Shown here piece after piece: positions 10,607 to 23,400 of a DNA stretch of 64,000 nt. The position numbers were made by a program, and so were the translations under genes. The notes below the pieces were generated by a model that made no database searches, was not told the DNA's origin, and was given only the letters and a program-made list of their open reading frames with translations. Positions within the stretch are counted from its first letter, which is position 1; the number at the start of each line of letters is the position of its first letter. The DNA is from Halichoerus grypus (lineage: Eukaryota; Chordata; Mammalia; Carnivora; Phocidae): assembly GCF_964656455.1 (NCBI RefSeq), contig NC_135716.1, positions 80,378,484 through 80,442,483 of the forward strand, read 5' to 3'.

Positions 10607-11213
10607 TATATTTAATATCTCTGATATATTTAAGGAGGTGAAAAGGTCTTCAACTCAAAAAAAAGAAGTTATACAGAAAAGAAGTACCCAGTCAATGAAT
10701 ATTATTCTAGGATGTAATATGTCAGATAGACAAAAGCATGCAAAACATGTGGCAGTATTTAACATACACCCAAAGATGTGAAGACTCTGAGCTTGAGTAA
10801 GTACATTTAATAATTAAATCGTTTAATAAACAGTCATAAACACCATAATGAAAGAAAGTTTGGGATGGACAGAAGCTTATTGTACATTTGTATTAATCTT
10901 ACGTGATTTTAGTAGTGACCCTTCTCACAGACTCCAAGGAGTACCACCCTAGGATTGCAACTGTGTAATAATGATAAATTGATATTGATACAAGACATCA
11001 CTTTATCTTTTCCTAAACCTTCCATATCCATCATATTTTGGATGACACTTGTTTATGCAATCTTTCTCCAGCACTAAGCTATTTTATTTTTTTTTTGTCT
11101 TTAGAACCTAATATCTGACAGTAGAGAAAGTTTTTCAAAATTTATAAGATGTTGAGATTGTACACAATTTTGTTCATTTTAAGGTAGTTACTGTGTTTTA
11201 AATTTTGTTATCC
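10603..11213. other. Unique AT-rich sequence, nothing recognised
   Basis: No repeat or gene was recognised in this 600-base interval between the AT microsatellite and the old L1 ends. Confidence 0.5.
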
Positions 11214-11640
11214 ATTTTTTCCAGTTTAAGTGAGAAATAATTAACATACATCACTGCATAAGTTTAAGGCATATAGCGTGATGGTTTGATTTACACATAT
11301 GGTGAAATGATTATCACAATAGGTTCAGCTAACATCTATCTTCTCTTCTAGATAACAATAAAAAAAAGAAGAAAAGAAAAAAGGAAAAAAAAATTCTCCT
11401 TGTGATGTGAACTCTTAGGATGTACCCTCTTTAACAACTTTCCTGTACACCGTAGAGCAGTGTTAGCTGTAGTCAGCATGTTGTGGGTTACATCCCTAGT
11501 ACTTGTTTATCTTATAACTGGAAGTTTGTACCTTTTGACCACCTTCCTCCAGTTCCCTATCACCTTCCTCTTACCCCATCCCCCAATTCTGGTAAAGCAC
11601 AATTCTGATCTCTTTTTCTATAAGTTTGGTCTTTTGTTTT
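11214..11640 (-). mobile_element. Old L1M 3' UTR, antisense
   Basis: Reads as the reverse complement of a widespread old L1 3' UTR: CATATGGTGAAATGATTATC, CACAATAGGTTCAGCTAACATC, a purine-rich AAAAAAAGAAGAAAAG stretch, TGTGATGTGAACTCTTAGGAT, then ACTGGAAGTTTGTACCTTTTGACC. These blocks follow the order of the mammalian L1MA/L1MB-type 3' UTR. Subfamily and exact ends cannot be fixed by eye. Confidence 0.8.
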
Positions 11641-11699
11641 ATTTTGTTTATATTTTTTTCTATTTTACTACGATTTTTATTATGATTTTGTTCTAATAT

Positions 11700-12462
11700 C
11701 TTTATTAATGACTTGGATGATTTTTTTAGTATAGTTGACACACAATGTTACATTAGTTTCAGGTGATTTGACAAGTTTATACATTATGTTATTGACTATT
11801 TTTTATGCTCCACTTTTTATTCCCATGACTTACTCATTCCATAACTGAAGGCCTGTATTTCCCTCTCCCCTTCACCCATTCTGCCCAACCCCCCTTTCCT
11901 CCTCCCTTCTGGCAACCATCAGTTTGTTCTCTGTATTTATAGTTCTGATTCTGCTTTTTGTTTGTTTATTCATTTTTTTAGATTCCATTTATGAGTGGAA
12001 TCATATGGTATTTGTCTTTCTCAGTCTGACTTATTTTACTTATCATAATGCCCTCTAGGTCCATCCATGTTGTCTCAAATGGCAAGATCTCACCCTTTTT
12101 TATGGTTGTGTAATATTTCAGTGTGTATATATACCACATTTTCCTTATCCATCCATCTATTGGTGGACACAGGTTTTTTCCGTGTCTTGGCTATTGTAAA
12201 TAATGTTATAATAAACATAGGAGTATATATATATTTTTTTGAGTTTTTTTTCCTTTAAATATATTCCCACAAGTGGAATTGCTGAATCATATGGTAACTC
12301 TATTTTTAATTTTTTGAGCGTCCTCCATAGTGTTTTCCTAAGTCCTGCACTACTTCATGGTCCCACCAACAGTGCACAAGGGTGCACTTTGTTCCACACC
12401 ATGCCAGCATTTGTTATCTCTTGTCTTCTTTATGATGAAAATGAGGAGAAAACAATAGTTTT
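11700..12462 (-). mobile_element. Second old L1 3' end, antisense, next to the first
   Basis: A new L1 3' end begins with AGTATAGTTGACACACAATG, then the pyrimidine-rich 3' UTR with GGCAACCATCAGTTTGTTCTC, then the reverse ORF2 C-terminus (GGAATCATATGGTATTTGTC, CCATCCATGTTGTCTCAAATG, TTGGCTATTGTAAATAATG). It stops near 12460 after a TTGTTATCTCTTGTCTTCTT block. As it has its own 3' end, it is a separate insertion from 11214-11640. Open frames at 12067-12472 are reversed L1, not genes. Confidence 0.82.
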
Positions 12463-14456
12463 TTTTTTATGACATTACTCAGACAAACTCAAAGCATTTT
12501 AGATTACACACATTAGTCATTTGAGTATCTCCATCTTTTCCTGACCAGTGTTGTTGTCAGAACAGGGCATTGAAGGGAATATTTACCACAGGCCATTTCC
12601 TATTTCATTGTTAGTTGCCAAGGGCTGCCTTCTGGCCACTGGCCATTTGATGATGGGGGAGAAATCAACAAACCGTGCATCATCTTTTTTTTCTGTCCTG
12701 GACTATGAACATTTCCAGCTCTGACAGCAGAGGAGTGGCACTGTGGGAAGTATTATTCTCTATTTCTGTAGAAAACAATACCAGTGAAAGGAAGTGAGCC
12801 CTGAAGATTAGCCTCCCTTCTCAGCCAACAGGTAGTTGGAAATTGTCCAAGTTTTATGATTTTTGTAAGAAAAGTGTACTTTTCCATCATTACTAATGTA
12901 ACAATGGTTATGTCTTCAAACCACCAAAAAATTATGATCTTCTGTGTAGCCCTAATGTAAGAAAAGTGTATTTTTTTTCTTCTGGAGACAATATTTAACT
13001 GAAACCTATCTTAAAATTCTAGCATTGGAACAGACCTCAGAAAGGGCTCACTGTAGGGACAGACCATTATGTATCCTTTTGTTTTTAGTTTCTAAGTTTG
13101 AAGAATCTGCCAGATTTTTTTTGAACAATCTGTTTTAATTTTGTATTAGTTCTTCTACCTCTTGTAATCTGTTTTCTGTAAAAATACAAATTATCTTGTA
13201 CCCAACCTTAGCCTTTTCTTCTTTAGGTTAAAACAACTCCAATCAACTCAACCTAGGCAGCAGGATGGTGCCTGCCAGGCGGGGGATTGGACCTTCATCT
13301 TACAAGCCTGGAGGTCTCTAGCAGGCAATGCACCCCTTGGGGACTTGGTAGGGTTTGGGATAAACAAGGCATACCTTCCTGGAACAAGAGTTTTACTATA
13401 CTATGGAATTATGGGTCAGTTCTCTATTAAAGTAAAACATGGATAAATTGTGGAGTAGCAGTACAAATTATTGAAATTAAAAGAAAACATTGTGGGAATC
13501 TGACACCCGAGAGCCCCTCTGGTCAAGCACAGAACGACCTGCCTTACCCTCTCCTCACTCTCCTGGCTTTTGTGTGAAAATCATGGAATTTCATCCAATC
13601 CCGAAGTTGGACAGTTCTACTTGGAAGCAAGAGGGCTTCCTATAGTCCTACCCAGAGAGAAATTATTACTCATGACCATCTACTGATGAGTAACTACTAA
13701 AATTTTACCCAGTGATAAAACTACCCAATCTATCCCCAGTTTGGCTATTTACCATGGGAAAAAAAAATGGACTAAAAACCAGTCTAAGGGGATCTTCTCT
13801 ACTATTGATGGCTGGAGGCCCTGAGGCACTTCAGGATTAAAGCTGGACAGAAGAAGAAACAAATAGTGACAGAGCTCAAGCAGTTTTAATCAGCGACTTC
13901 AATAAAAGGAAACATCAATTCAGGTATTATGTGAAAGCTACATTGATCTTTTGGCTCATAAAAAGAGCTGTATATGTTCTATGACTCCTCTGCTGAGTAA
14001 CGTGTGTGTGTGTGTTGGGTTTAATCTGTGAGAAATTAGTATTGGTTACAAGGAACTAATACAAATTGTCAAGACTTAAAGATGAAATAATAGATTTCAA
14101 ATGTCCCTTTATTTGAAAGGAAAGGAATGGGTCCATATAAGACAGGAAAACAAATTTTGCCACCAATGGCTAATTATGAAATAAGTACAGTAATGGGATA
14201 TTTCCATGTGCATCCTCCAAATCAGTGTGGTCTGTCCAGCGGGGCTCTTCAAGCCCCAGGCCCACAACATCTCATAAAGACAAGCCTGGCACGGTGTTGT
14301 CACTCACTTGTAAGTAATAGTGGAAATGGTTCTATGCGTCCTACCACCTAGAGGTCCTTAAAATGATGAGAAGAGGTGAAGAATGGAGAGAAGGAAACAG
14401 TAGATGTAGCGATCAGAGGAGACATCCCACACAGCACAAATTTCCCACTTGGTCTC
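12463..14456. other. Unique sequence, nothing recognised
   Basis: No gene or named repeat found in about 2 kb. A 15-base string, TGTAAGAAAAGTGTA, occurs twice about 90 bases apart (near 12866 and 12957), the only internal repetition noticed. Confidence 0.45.
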
Positions 14457-14492
14457 CAAAACAAAACAAAACAAAACAAAACAAAACAAAAC
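14457..14492. repeat. (AAAAC)n pentanucleotide repeat
   Basis: About seven perfect AAAAC units. The reverse strand would read GTTTT repeats, the source of the FCFVLFCFVLF-like translation on the minus strand at 14348-14554, which is therefore not a gene. Confidence 0.95.
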
Positions 14493-15225
14493 ATATGGTC
14501 AACTGATGGACTCATAGTTCCAGAAAACATTGCACCTGATTGGATAAGAAACATGTTTCAGTGTATTTAATTTTCTTTAAAATATTCTAATTGATATGAC
14601 TATTAGGCCCTGCCCCAGAAGGGAACTTTGAATTTTACTACTGATATTTTGAATTTAGCCTGGTTTATATGCTCCCCCCAAAACCCATGCCACTGGGAGA
14701 AATGTAAATCTGAAATTAAAACAGAATCTTCAGTGTTCACTCCATATTTTCTAGGATCTAAACTAAAGCCGAAGCATTTGAGAGTAAGCCTGAAAATCCA
14801 AGCTGGGCTATGTGTAACTCGAGCATTTTTACTTTCTGTTTTTTACTTTTTTATACTGTGGGCTCAGCTGAGATCAAAGTGTCAGTTTTCACAGAGTATT
14901 TCTTTCTTAGGGAGTGAAGTCAGTCTCCTATACATCAGTTAAGCCCCGTTTTTGACAAAATTGAATAAACGGCACATGTGATTGCTAGCAATTTTCCCTT
15001 TGATATAGATTGATTCTACCTGTGTAGAAATGATGGAGTAATTCTAAGAAAGCTGTTAGTTTAAGATCACATATGAATCTATGACTGGGATCAGAACAAA
15101 GATGCTTTTCTTTAATTTCTTACTTGCTCTTGACCACTTGTTATGGCAAATGAATGCATGAAAGGAATTCTTAGCTTCCGGATAAAGCATCTGTCCAGGT
15201 TGGCATGGCCTTCAATTTACCGTTT

Positions 15226-15258
15226 CTCTTCTTCTTCTTCTTCTTCTTTTTTTTTTGT
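15226..15258. repeat. (TTC)n / T-rich simple repeat
   Basis: Eight or so TTC units run directly into ten T residues. A polypyrimidine simple repeat without TSD. Confidence 0.9.
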
Positions 15259-15639
15259 TTAATTTAAAATTTATAAGCTCCACAAACTCCTTGGCACATT
15301 TTGTAGGCTCTGTTAAGCTCCCTGATATATTGTCTTAAGAATCTTTTTCCTTCCTTAACAACTCAGGATGTCTCTGGTGACACAGCTCATGTTAGCTTGA
15401 TACTCCAGTAGCTGCTATAGGAATGTAACAAAGTGGGATAATTTAATGATAAGAGAGCAGAAGTTGTTAGGACTAAATGAGATGGCACTGAAGAGGAAAG
15501 CTCGCCGAGGGCAAGAGCCTGATGCCCTGCACGGAGCTGCATCATTGTAGCAGTCCATGCTATCCATCACCTGGAAAGAAGGCAAGCCCTACCTCTTGCA
15601 GACTGTGGCTGGTCACTGGAGACCCACGGATGTGCTCAG

Positions 15640-15890
15640 TGTCACATTCATCTTCAGTTCAGGCTAATGAGCATTTATTGATTAGATTTCTCACATGCCG
15701 CTGGCATTAAATGACAGGGGAAAAAAAATGTCGCTCAAAAGTTATTAATCTCACATTGTTTGCAGATTAATTCTGGAAACTCTCTACTTGTATTCTAATG
15801 GTCTTCATGTAACCCAATGCCAAGTTTGCTAATCAATTTTGTTTTGACCATTCATTTTATGGATCAAAGATAAAGCATAGTGATTTCTTT
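15640..15890. promoter_or_regulatory. Candidate conserved non-coding (enhancer-like) element
   Basis: Short motifs typical of developmental enhancers are dense here: homeodomain-like ATTGATTAG (15677-15685), GTTATTAATC (15741-15750), GATTAATT (15765-15772) and AATCAATT (15831-15838); MEIS/TGIF-like ATGACAGG (15711-15718); SOX-like ACATTGTTT (15753-15761); TCF/LEF-like ATCAAAG overlapping GATA-like AGATAA (15863-15874). The block lies in a repeat-poor interval. Motif matching alone gives many false positives; conservation was not tested. Confidence 0.3.
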
Positions 15891-18854
15891 GGTAAGTATA
15901 GTCTCATGGGATAGCTGCCTTGACGAGATTTCTGTTACAAATCACTGATGATCCTAAAGACTGTCCTAAACCTAGCTATGCAAAATGTTTAGCTCTTCGA
16001 TATTAGTATTTTGATTTTAATTGCATTTTCCTAACCTTTTTTGCATGTCCACTGATACGTGGCCCTTAGTAAGCATCTTATGCAGACCAGGCTTCATGCC
16101 CAATAAGAGGTCAATGAATGTGTGGATGCTTCTTATCAGATGTCCCCTTTCCAAAAACCAAAAGATCTTAGGTTGCCATGTGGGCTCTAGACCTGCCTCT
16201 TTGCTCCCCTAGTAGATACAAACAGGATCAGAGGGGCACAGACTTAAGCAGGGCTGACTGGGAACACCAAGGGAAACCTGCATGGGGTCAAGGATGAAAG
16301 CTTTTTTTCCCAGGCATATCCTGCAATGCCAAGTTGCAGCCTGGAATTTTTACAGCAGAGTTTTAAACCCCTGACAATGAGAGTTTATAATGGAAATGCT
16401 GCCAGACCTTTAACTATAGCGACGCCACTATAATATTTATAAGTACCTTATACTCTTTCCAAACACATGTGCTCATTACTTGTGTCTCTGCTTCTGCCTC
16501 ACTTCGGGGGAACCTTTCTGTATAAACACAACAGATTGGCTTGCTTATACTTCCAGACTCTAATTGCTCTCCATCTCTATCTGTGAGAAGAAAGCCAGCC
16601 CCGGGGGCCAAGCAGAGAAGCCTCTCCCTCTGCACTTCACACAGCTACAGTACTCTACAATGCAGACTTCTCTTTTCACTTTTGGCTATCAGAGTGAGTC
16701 AATCTGCACATCCCTTAGTATTTTTTTATAATTATTTCTTTCAATGATGCACCTGAAGGAGAACTAACTAGTGGGTTGGAGACAACCCGTGAACCTACTG
16801 GGTCTGACAGAATCTGACCGTGAGGCAGGTTTTAAGTAAACAGGGGAAGAGGCGGTGCACATCAGTGAAAGGCCACTAAGAGTGCTGACAGCTTATCTGG
16901 TCCAACATAAGTAGGTTTCCAGGGAAATTGATTGCTTAATAGTGATCAAGAATGACAAGGATTTCCTAACTCTTTTATGCAAACCTCCCAGCTATTGTGC
17001 GTCTGGGCACAAAGTCATGCTGAGCTGTTGATCTGTGAGACAGCAAGTATGGCCTGCAGGTGAGAAGGCACAAACAAAAGGAAATGCATCCTCCTCCTGG
17101 ATGGACAGAGGATGGAAGCCAGCTCCTGGGCATGACTCAGGTCACTGGGCAAACATGTCTGCAAGATGGAATGCAAAGCAATGCTATGGAGAGAGAGCTT
17201 CTATCACTCATGCAGGCTGCAACCAGCTTGGGTGGCTAGTCCTCAGAAAACAGGTGTGAGTTTATTGGAGGTGGCCTCGTGGCCTGAGACTTTCAGTCAA
17301 AAATGAATGAGGAGAGAGAAGCACAGATTTGTATACAAAAATTTCACTGCTAGATTCCAAAATCATGAAAATAAGTAAAGATTGCACCATTGAGCCAACT
17401 TATCAGGTCCCTCAGCACCCAAGGGGCAGAGTGGGTGGTCAGCCAGTCCTCTTCCAGGAGCACTGCCATGCTCGGATGTGCAATGTGGCCAATGCTAACA
17501 TTCTCCAGCCACATGCCATCTCTCAGAGTCAGATGAGAAACCCCAATGTTGATGGCTTATCATGACAACACACAGCCATGTGGAACATATTGGAATGTGG
17601 ACTAATTAACTTATTCAACAAACATTCTTCTAGAATAAGGTATCCAAACAGATGATATGTGGCTAATTGAAGGGAAATGGCTCAGTAAACAAACCATCAC
17701 TGTGAAATGTGGAGGAATCAGCGATCACTGTGGCCAGCTGAGCACCTGACTTTAGGGATGGAAAGGAAGAGGGCATCTTATCTGAAGAGACTGCCACATG
17801 CATAGTCTGGGCACATTTTGTCCTTGAAGTAAAGAAGAGCTTTGGGGTGAGCCAGGAAGAAGAAGCCAAAGGTGCCCACTGCATATGAATTTCTGTCTGC
17901 TTACACTGCTGGCCAGCAGCATCGCCAGAAGCTCTATGATCAAAAGAAGGAAAACCGTCTCAAGTAATGATCTGACCATTAATATCATTATCATGTTGGT
18001 GTTTTTAGTGTTGAATAAATAAAAGTAACCCAGCTGGCATTTGGATTTTAGAAGAGATTAATATATACCAATTTTACTTAACTCATTATTGTTCACAGAA
18101 CCACATGCCAAGTATCCACTCTGTATCACTGCTTCTTTTTTCCCCAAATCTCTGGCATTGTCAACACAACAAACTAAGTCAACAATCATATTCAGAGCAA
18201 TTACTGCAACTGGTATATGAGCGTACACCTTAATGTAAACAAAATGTGCCCCTGCCACTGCAAAGGAAATGTGATACAGTAAAACAGTTGGGAGGTTCCT
18301 ACAGAAAATGTAGCATAGAGGGAATACTTAATAATACCTCCAACTCAAGGAAAGATGGTGTCAAAAGAAACAGGTGGAAGGAACATCAAAGTTTTTCTCC
18401 TTCTTTCTACAGGGACAAGACAAAGGTGTAAAGGAATTAGGGCAATCACCCACCTACTGGGAAAACCCCAGACCTCACCAGATGAAGCCTGCAGATTTCA
18501 AGGCTAAGCACTAGGGACACAAAGTGAGGTGGGGCTGGTGTCCCTGGTCACAGGTGTGGGTGCCTGTGTGAGCTTGGACCCTGCAGTGGTTAAGTAGCTG
18601 TGTTTACACACACGAGCCCTGACACCTGCCCTGGGACAGAACTGTTGCTGCACCCCATGCAGTCTAATTTAAGCACTGTGTTTTCTAACTCGTCTACATT
18701 TGAGTGGTTGATTTCAGATAACCTTTGAAAACAGGAAGCAAATGTTATAATTTTAAAGAACTATTTGGCAATCAACCCATAAAAAATAACAATCCTAAAA
18801 TTTTTAAGTGTCGGGAAAAAAACCTCAGAAATTTAATGTTAAAAGTTTCATGTG

Positions 18855-18877
18855 TTTTTTTTTTTTTTTTCCTGCAG
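18855..18877 (+). other. Splice-acceptor-like tract (T16 + CCTGCAG)
   Basis: Sixteen T residues followed by CCTGCAG make a near-ideal 3' splice-site shape. The next 45 bases are open in one frame, but they are cut by a young SINE and no convincing donor or neighbouring exon is seen. It could equally be a plain T tract ahead of an AG. Confidence 0.2.
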
Positions 18878-18904
18878 TTTGTCAGCATTCATTGTGGAAG
18901 ACAT

Positions 18905-19139
18905 AAGAAGAGTAAAGATTTTGGGCGCCTGGGTGGCTCAGTTGGTTGAGTGACTGCCTTCGGCTCAGGTCATGATCCTGGAGTCCCGGGATCGAGTCCC
19001 ACATCGGGCTCCCTGCTCGGCAGGGAGTCTGCTTCTCCCTCTGACCCTCCCCCCCTTTATGTGCTCTCTCTCTCTCTCATTCTCTCTCTCAAATAAATAA
19101 ATAAAATCTTTAAAAAAAAAAAAAGAAGAGTAAAGATTT
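18905..19139 (+). mobile_element. Can-SINE (young GACTGCC type), 17-bp TSD
   Basis: AAGAAGAGTAAAGATTT is repeated perfectly at 18905-18921 and 19123-19139. The body (18922-19122) has the TGGGCGCCTGGGTGGCTCAG head, GACTGCCTTCGGCTCAGG, CATGATCCTGGAGTCCCGGG, GGGATCGAGTCCC B-box region, (CT)n, and AATAAATAAAATCTTTA with a short A tail. The perfect TSD and near-consensus body indicate a recent insertion. Confidence 0.97.
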
Positions 19140-21413
19140 AAAGTTGACTAAATAAATGAATAATTGAAAAATTCCATAGTCCCTCTTCTCAAGAGAAAGG
19201 TGAGGTGATAAGAAATCACTTTATTTCCAATTGTAACACATTTTCAATGGAGGAGAAAACAAAGAATCAAACTTTAGCAAAACTAAAGTTAATATAATCA
19301 CCATGTTGAACCTGAAAGAAAAAAAAAAACAAAATAATGGAGAGAACATTATTCCCTTTCCCACGAAAATGTTGCCATCATATGGCAAGGAAGTAATGAA
19401 GTGCCGAGGTGGTGTTTACAGGGACTCCACCCTCCGACTGAAGAAGACTTCTGAATTAGACAGGAATGCCTGTTGCCCAGGGCAGGCGTGTAGCACCCTG
19501 CAGGGGCCAATCCTCACAACAATGTCAACCAAGACAACGGACAAGGCAAACATAGGAGTAAAATGAAGGAAACTTGAAATGAAATCCTTTGTTTCAAATT
19601 TGGATATATTAAATCCAGTCACATATTATATAAAATCCATTTGTACTGGAGCTAAAGTGACCTGTTTATGAGGCAGTGACCTGACCCCACTCAAACTTCT
19701 GGAAGCCTATCTGAAACAACAGTGAGCTTCTCTGCCTTCCAGTACTACAAATGAAATGTGTGTTCCTCAGTCCAGTACGAAGGTCACTCATCCAGAAAGC
19801 AATGCTGATACACCTGTTTGGCCTTGTCTGCTCTGTAGTCTCACCCAGCTCCAACTGGTGCCTCAGAAGTATGGTGGCATGGCCTATGTCAGAAAGCAGG
19901 TGGCATTAGCTGAATCACCTCCTGGAGAAAGAGTGCTAGTCTCAGTTTTCCCTTCTATGAGGAAAGAACTGTAACCTGGTTACCTGAAATATCTCTCTGG
20001 AGAATGACAGTAAGTCTTTGGGGAGAAATTATGTTTTTCTGATCTGGAAAATGAGGTGCCCACTAAGACACAAAATTTGAACACAAACCCTGAATGCTCT
20101 AGGCCTTCTTCCCTTTCCGAATACATCTTGCGATATGATAAGCATATAGTGAAAACATTTTCACTTACTTTGAGCTTCATTGAGAACCTCCACTGATCCA
20201 ATTACATGTTTCAACCAGCAATCAGATTCCAGACTCTGGAAGATATCCTGAAATTGATATAAACCTCACAAAAGATGCATCTCCCTCCCTGTAAAGGATG
20301 AAAGGGGAATCATCCAAAAGATGGAAAGGAATTACTTAGAAAAGTGAACTTTTACCCTGCCTCTCTTTATAATGAGCACTCTCTTGGGCAGTATTCTTCC
20401 AGCCAACAACAGAATAGAGCTCTTCACGTGAGCATGAGGCTGCATAAAGAAACAGCCAGAAAACAGCTCTCTTAAACAAATAAACAATTCAGCACTTGAA
20501 CTTTATGTTCCTAAACTCTGCCATCATTAATCACACTCAAAGTTTGTCTTTAGGAGCCTGAATGAAGGAGTGGGAGGCGGAGGGAAAGGAAGGAAAATAA
20601 ACTCCTGGGCCTAGTTAGACTTGAGAGATACGTCAGAGATGAAAGCCCACCTCTTCTGCCAAAAAAAGACTTCAGGAAGCTTGTTAGAGGTGGCCTGTGT
20701 GGATACTATGGGATGGCTATCGTGGAAATCAAATAACTCGTGAGCTCAACACCGCATGAATATCATTTCAGCATTCTGAAAGTGAACCTCATCTGGATTT
20801 CAGTAGAAAACCCAGGAAGGGGTCTGAAAGTACTTCATCCATGTGTTTATGTCCTTTGTTTAAGAAACAGAAAAAAACCTCAAAGCACAAATATGGTTGG
20901 CCAAGTCCCTCTCATTAAAGAGTCATGAATGCAGACATCATGGATGCAGGAATGAGGAGAATAGGAGAAGACATAGAGCACAGAAGCCACCAAATGTCCC
21001 CCATCCCAGCCTCACATAGCTCCTCTTGTCACATCTGAACCAAACATGCGAGGAGCAACATTGGATGGCCATCTCCCAAGCTGGGAATGGAGCAAGAAGT
21101 CAACCCCTTTAGCTTCTTACCTGTTCTTTGTAATTGTTTCTTTTCCTTTTTTCAAATCTTCAGATTCCCTTCAGATCCTATAACTCCACCATCATCTTCA
21201 TATTTACAAATGAAATGTTCTGTTTCAGAGAAATCTAGATGTGAGGTCATTGGGTTGCCTAGAGCCATGTTCCATAATGCAGTGATGAGAGCCCATCCCC
21301 TGAGGAGCCAGGCTGGGCATCATTGTGTATATTTTGTATATCCTGCTTATGACACAGGAGTGTTCCTGATTTATAGCAGTTAGTGAAACAAAAGAAGCTT
21401 CTTCTTTTGCCTT
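19140..21413. other. Unique sequence, nothing recognised
   Basis: No repeat family or gene was recognised in 2.3 kb. Open frames at 19303-19566, 19756-19974 and 21087-21383 are short and without motifs. Confidence 0.45.
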
Positions 21414-21442
21414 TTGTTGTTGTTGTTGTTGTTGTTGTTGTT
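21414..21442. repeat. (TTG)n trinucleotide repeat
   Basis: About nine to ten perfect TTG units. Confidence 0.95.
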
Positions 21443-23257
21443 AGAAAAACTGCTGATTGCTTTCTGGCTGAAAACTGTCTTGCTGGTTGTCAAAGAACAC
21501 TTTCTAAGTGAGGAAAGTCAGCTGGTTGCTATATGTTTGATGAAGCAATAGGACGTGCATGCTGAGAGCTAATGTAGGCCAAGAGGTTCATCACCAACCC
21601 ATGGATATCAAGAGCTTGAGCAGAGATCTAACTGCCACCTCAAACCTTTCCAGAATCTTACCCATTGTTAGTCAAGGGAACAAGAAAATAGTCATTTAAA
21701 TAAATGTCTTATTGCTTAGATATGCCATATAGGCTTCATCCTTATCCCCAACCATAGAAGCAACCTTAGAAATTGATTGTGTGCTTTGCTAATTTAACAG
21801 CAAGAGAAAAGAGCAACTGAAAATCATTATTCTGATGCATCCCGCTTCTAAGTTTTATCCTTCAACACATTGGAAGTCTTGAGTGTATGTCTTCCTGGGA
21901 ATAGTTGTAAGTTGACATTAACAGAGAAACAAACAAAAGTGAACTGAACAATGAGTAGATCAAGGTCTACTGTTACATAATAAATCAGAGTTATGACAAC
22001 AGTGCTTCCCCTGCTTGGAGTAAGGGCCACTCCAAAGCATTTCCAGTTTTAATGGAAAAAAGTCATTATATTCTAATGTAACTTTAATTACTTTCCATAA
22101 TGTTCTAATATGATTTTCCTTACATAAAACCACGCTTAAATCCTCAGTTATCTTTATAATGGCCAAGGATGTGAGGCCAGGGGGCTTCAGGACACATCAC
22201 ATGCACTTATCAAAGGACAACTATCTACTCCAGAGGACATCATTATGTGTTTTGATGTGCCTTTGATGTAAATGAAATGTAAACCCAAGCAGCTCCAGCT
22301 GCTGGGGTATTGTATAGACACCCAAAGTGTCATCCAGCTTTATATAATCATCTTACTTTGAGTCTTTGGGATTTGATTAAAAGTGAATTCTTTCTGATGT
22401 CATTTCCATAACAGTTAACAGCAACTTGTTCCTAGATAAAGCTCTGTGACTACAAACCTGGCAATGAGATACACTTTCAATTTTCCACATGAAACACTCA
22501 GCCCAGACATAGCTAAACTTCCAAGATCAAAATTAAGCAATAAACCATAAGATTCAAAAGGAAAGGAAAGAAAACAAAGCTGAGCAAGATGTAGGGGAAA
22601 GAATAGGAATGGGGTGTATTTTGACTGAACGAGCATGTTTTGCTTATTGGGTCACACCACACCCTCTTTCTAAGTATGCATTGAAAAGTTGGCTACAAAT
22701 GTACATAAGATGTGATCATTTTGCAGCTTAAAAAAAATCTCTCTGAACCTGTACTTGCTAAACCTTTCAGGACAATCATTTGAGTTTTAAATTAGGCTTA
22801 ATTGTTTTAAATCTTATTGCCAAAAATAAAAATACTAAATAATTGGGCTTTTTTGGTTACCTAAAGAGACTTCAAGATTTAAACCATCCATCAAAATATG
22901 ATAAAAGTTATGGACTACATCAGGTCAACTATTTTATGATATGCTTTCTAATCATACCATGAATGTATTTTTTTTTAATGTAAGTGTTAGCCTGATTAGG
23001 TAGAAAAGTTCCTGTCATACACTGAATCATTTTTTATGAAAATAGAAGTTGTGGATCCATGATATAGACAGATTACAGTGAATCTTGAATCTTCTGGGAT
23101 TGTAAAGAAAACCATGTGTTTTGAGTTATAAAAGTTCATATGTGAATTTTTCTGCAGAGAAAGGACTGTTCCTCCTTTATACTATCCAGTGGTTACCTGA
23201 ACTTAAAGAAGAGTAAGAGCCCCTCATTTTGGCATAACCATTTCAATATAAGTTTAT
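21443..23257. other. Unique sequence, nothing recognised
   Basis: AT-rich, with no recognisable repeat, exon or RNA gene. Confidence 0.45.
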
Positions 23258-23400
23258 TTCGTCTGTTCATTGATTCATTAGTCAACTAATAAGTACTGAG
23301 TGACTATGTAGGATCCAGTGATAGATAAGCCAGATATATTCCCTGTCAGGGGTTCTTTGGGCTAATTTGGGGATACAGGTGGCAAGAGATTCCATGGAAG
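23258..23400 (-). repeat. L2 LINE 3' end, antisense
   Basis: GTTCATTGATTCATTAGTCAACTAATAAGTACTGAGTGACTATGTAGG-like text follows the reverse complement of the L2 terminus (ATTCATTCAACAAATATTTATTGAGCACCTACTATGTGCC order), with GGGGATACAGGTGG a little later. Diverged, consistent with an ancient mammalian relic. Confidence 0.6.

Larger units (their letters stand above)
14493..18854. other. Repeat-poor 4.4-kb interval
   Basis: Apart from a short TTC repeat, no interspersed repeat was recognised here, unusual for this window. No open frame exceeds about 105 codons. The longest, at 14628-14942, has no signal peptide or domain. The interval contains a candidate regulatory element at 15640-15890. Confidence 0.5.
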
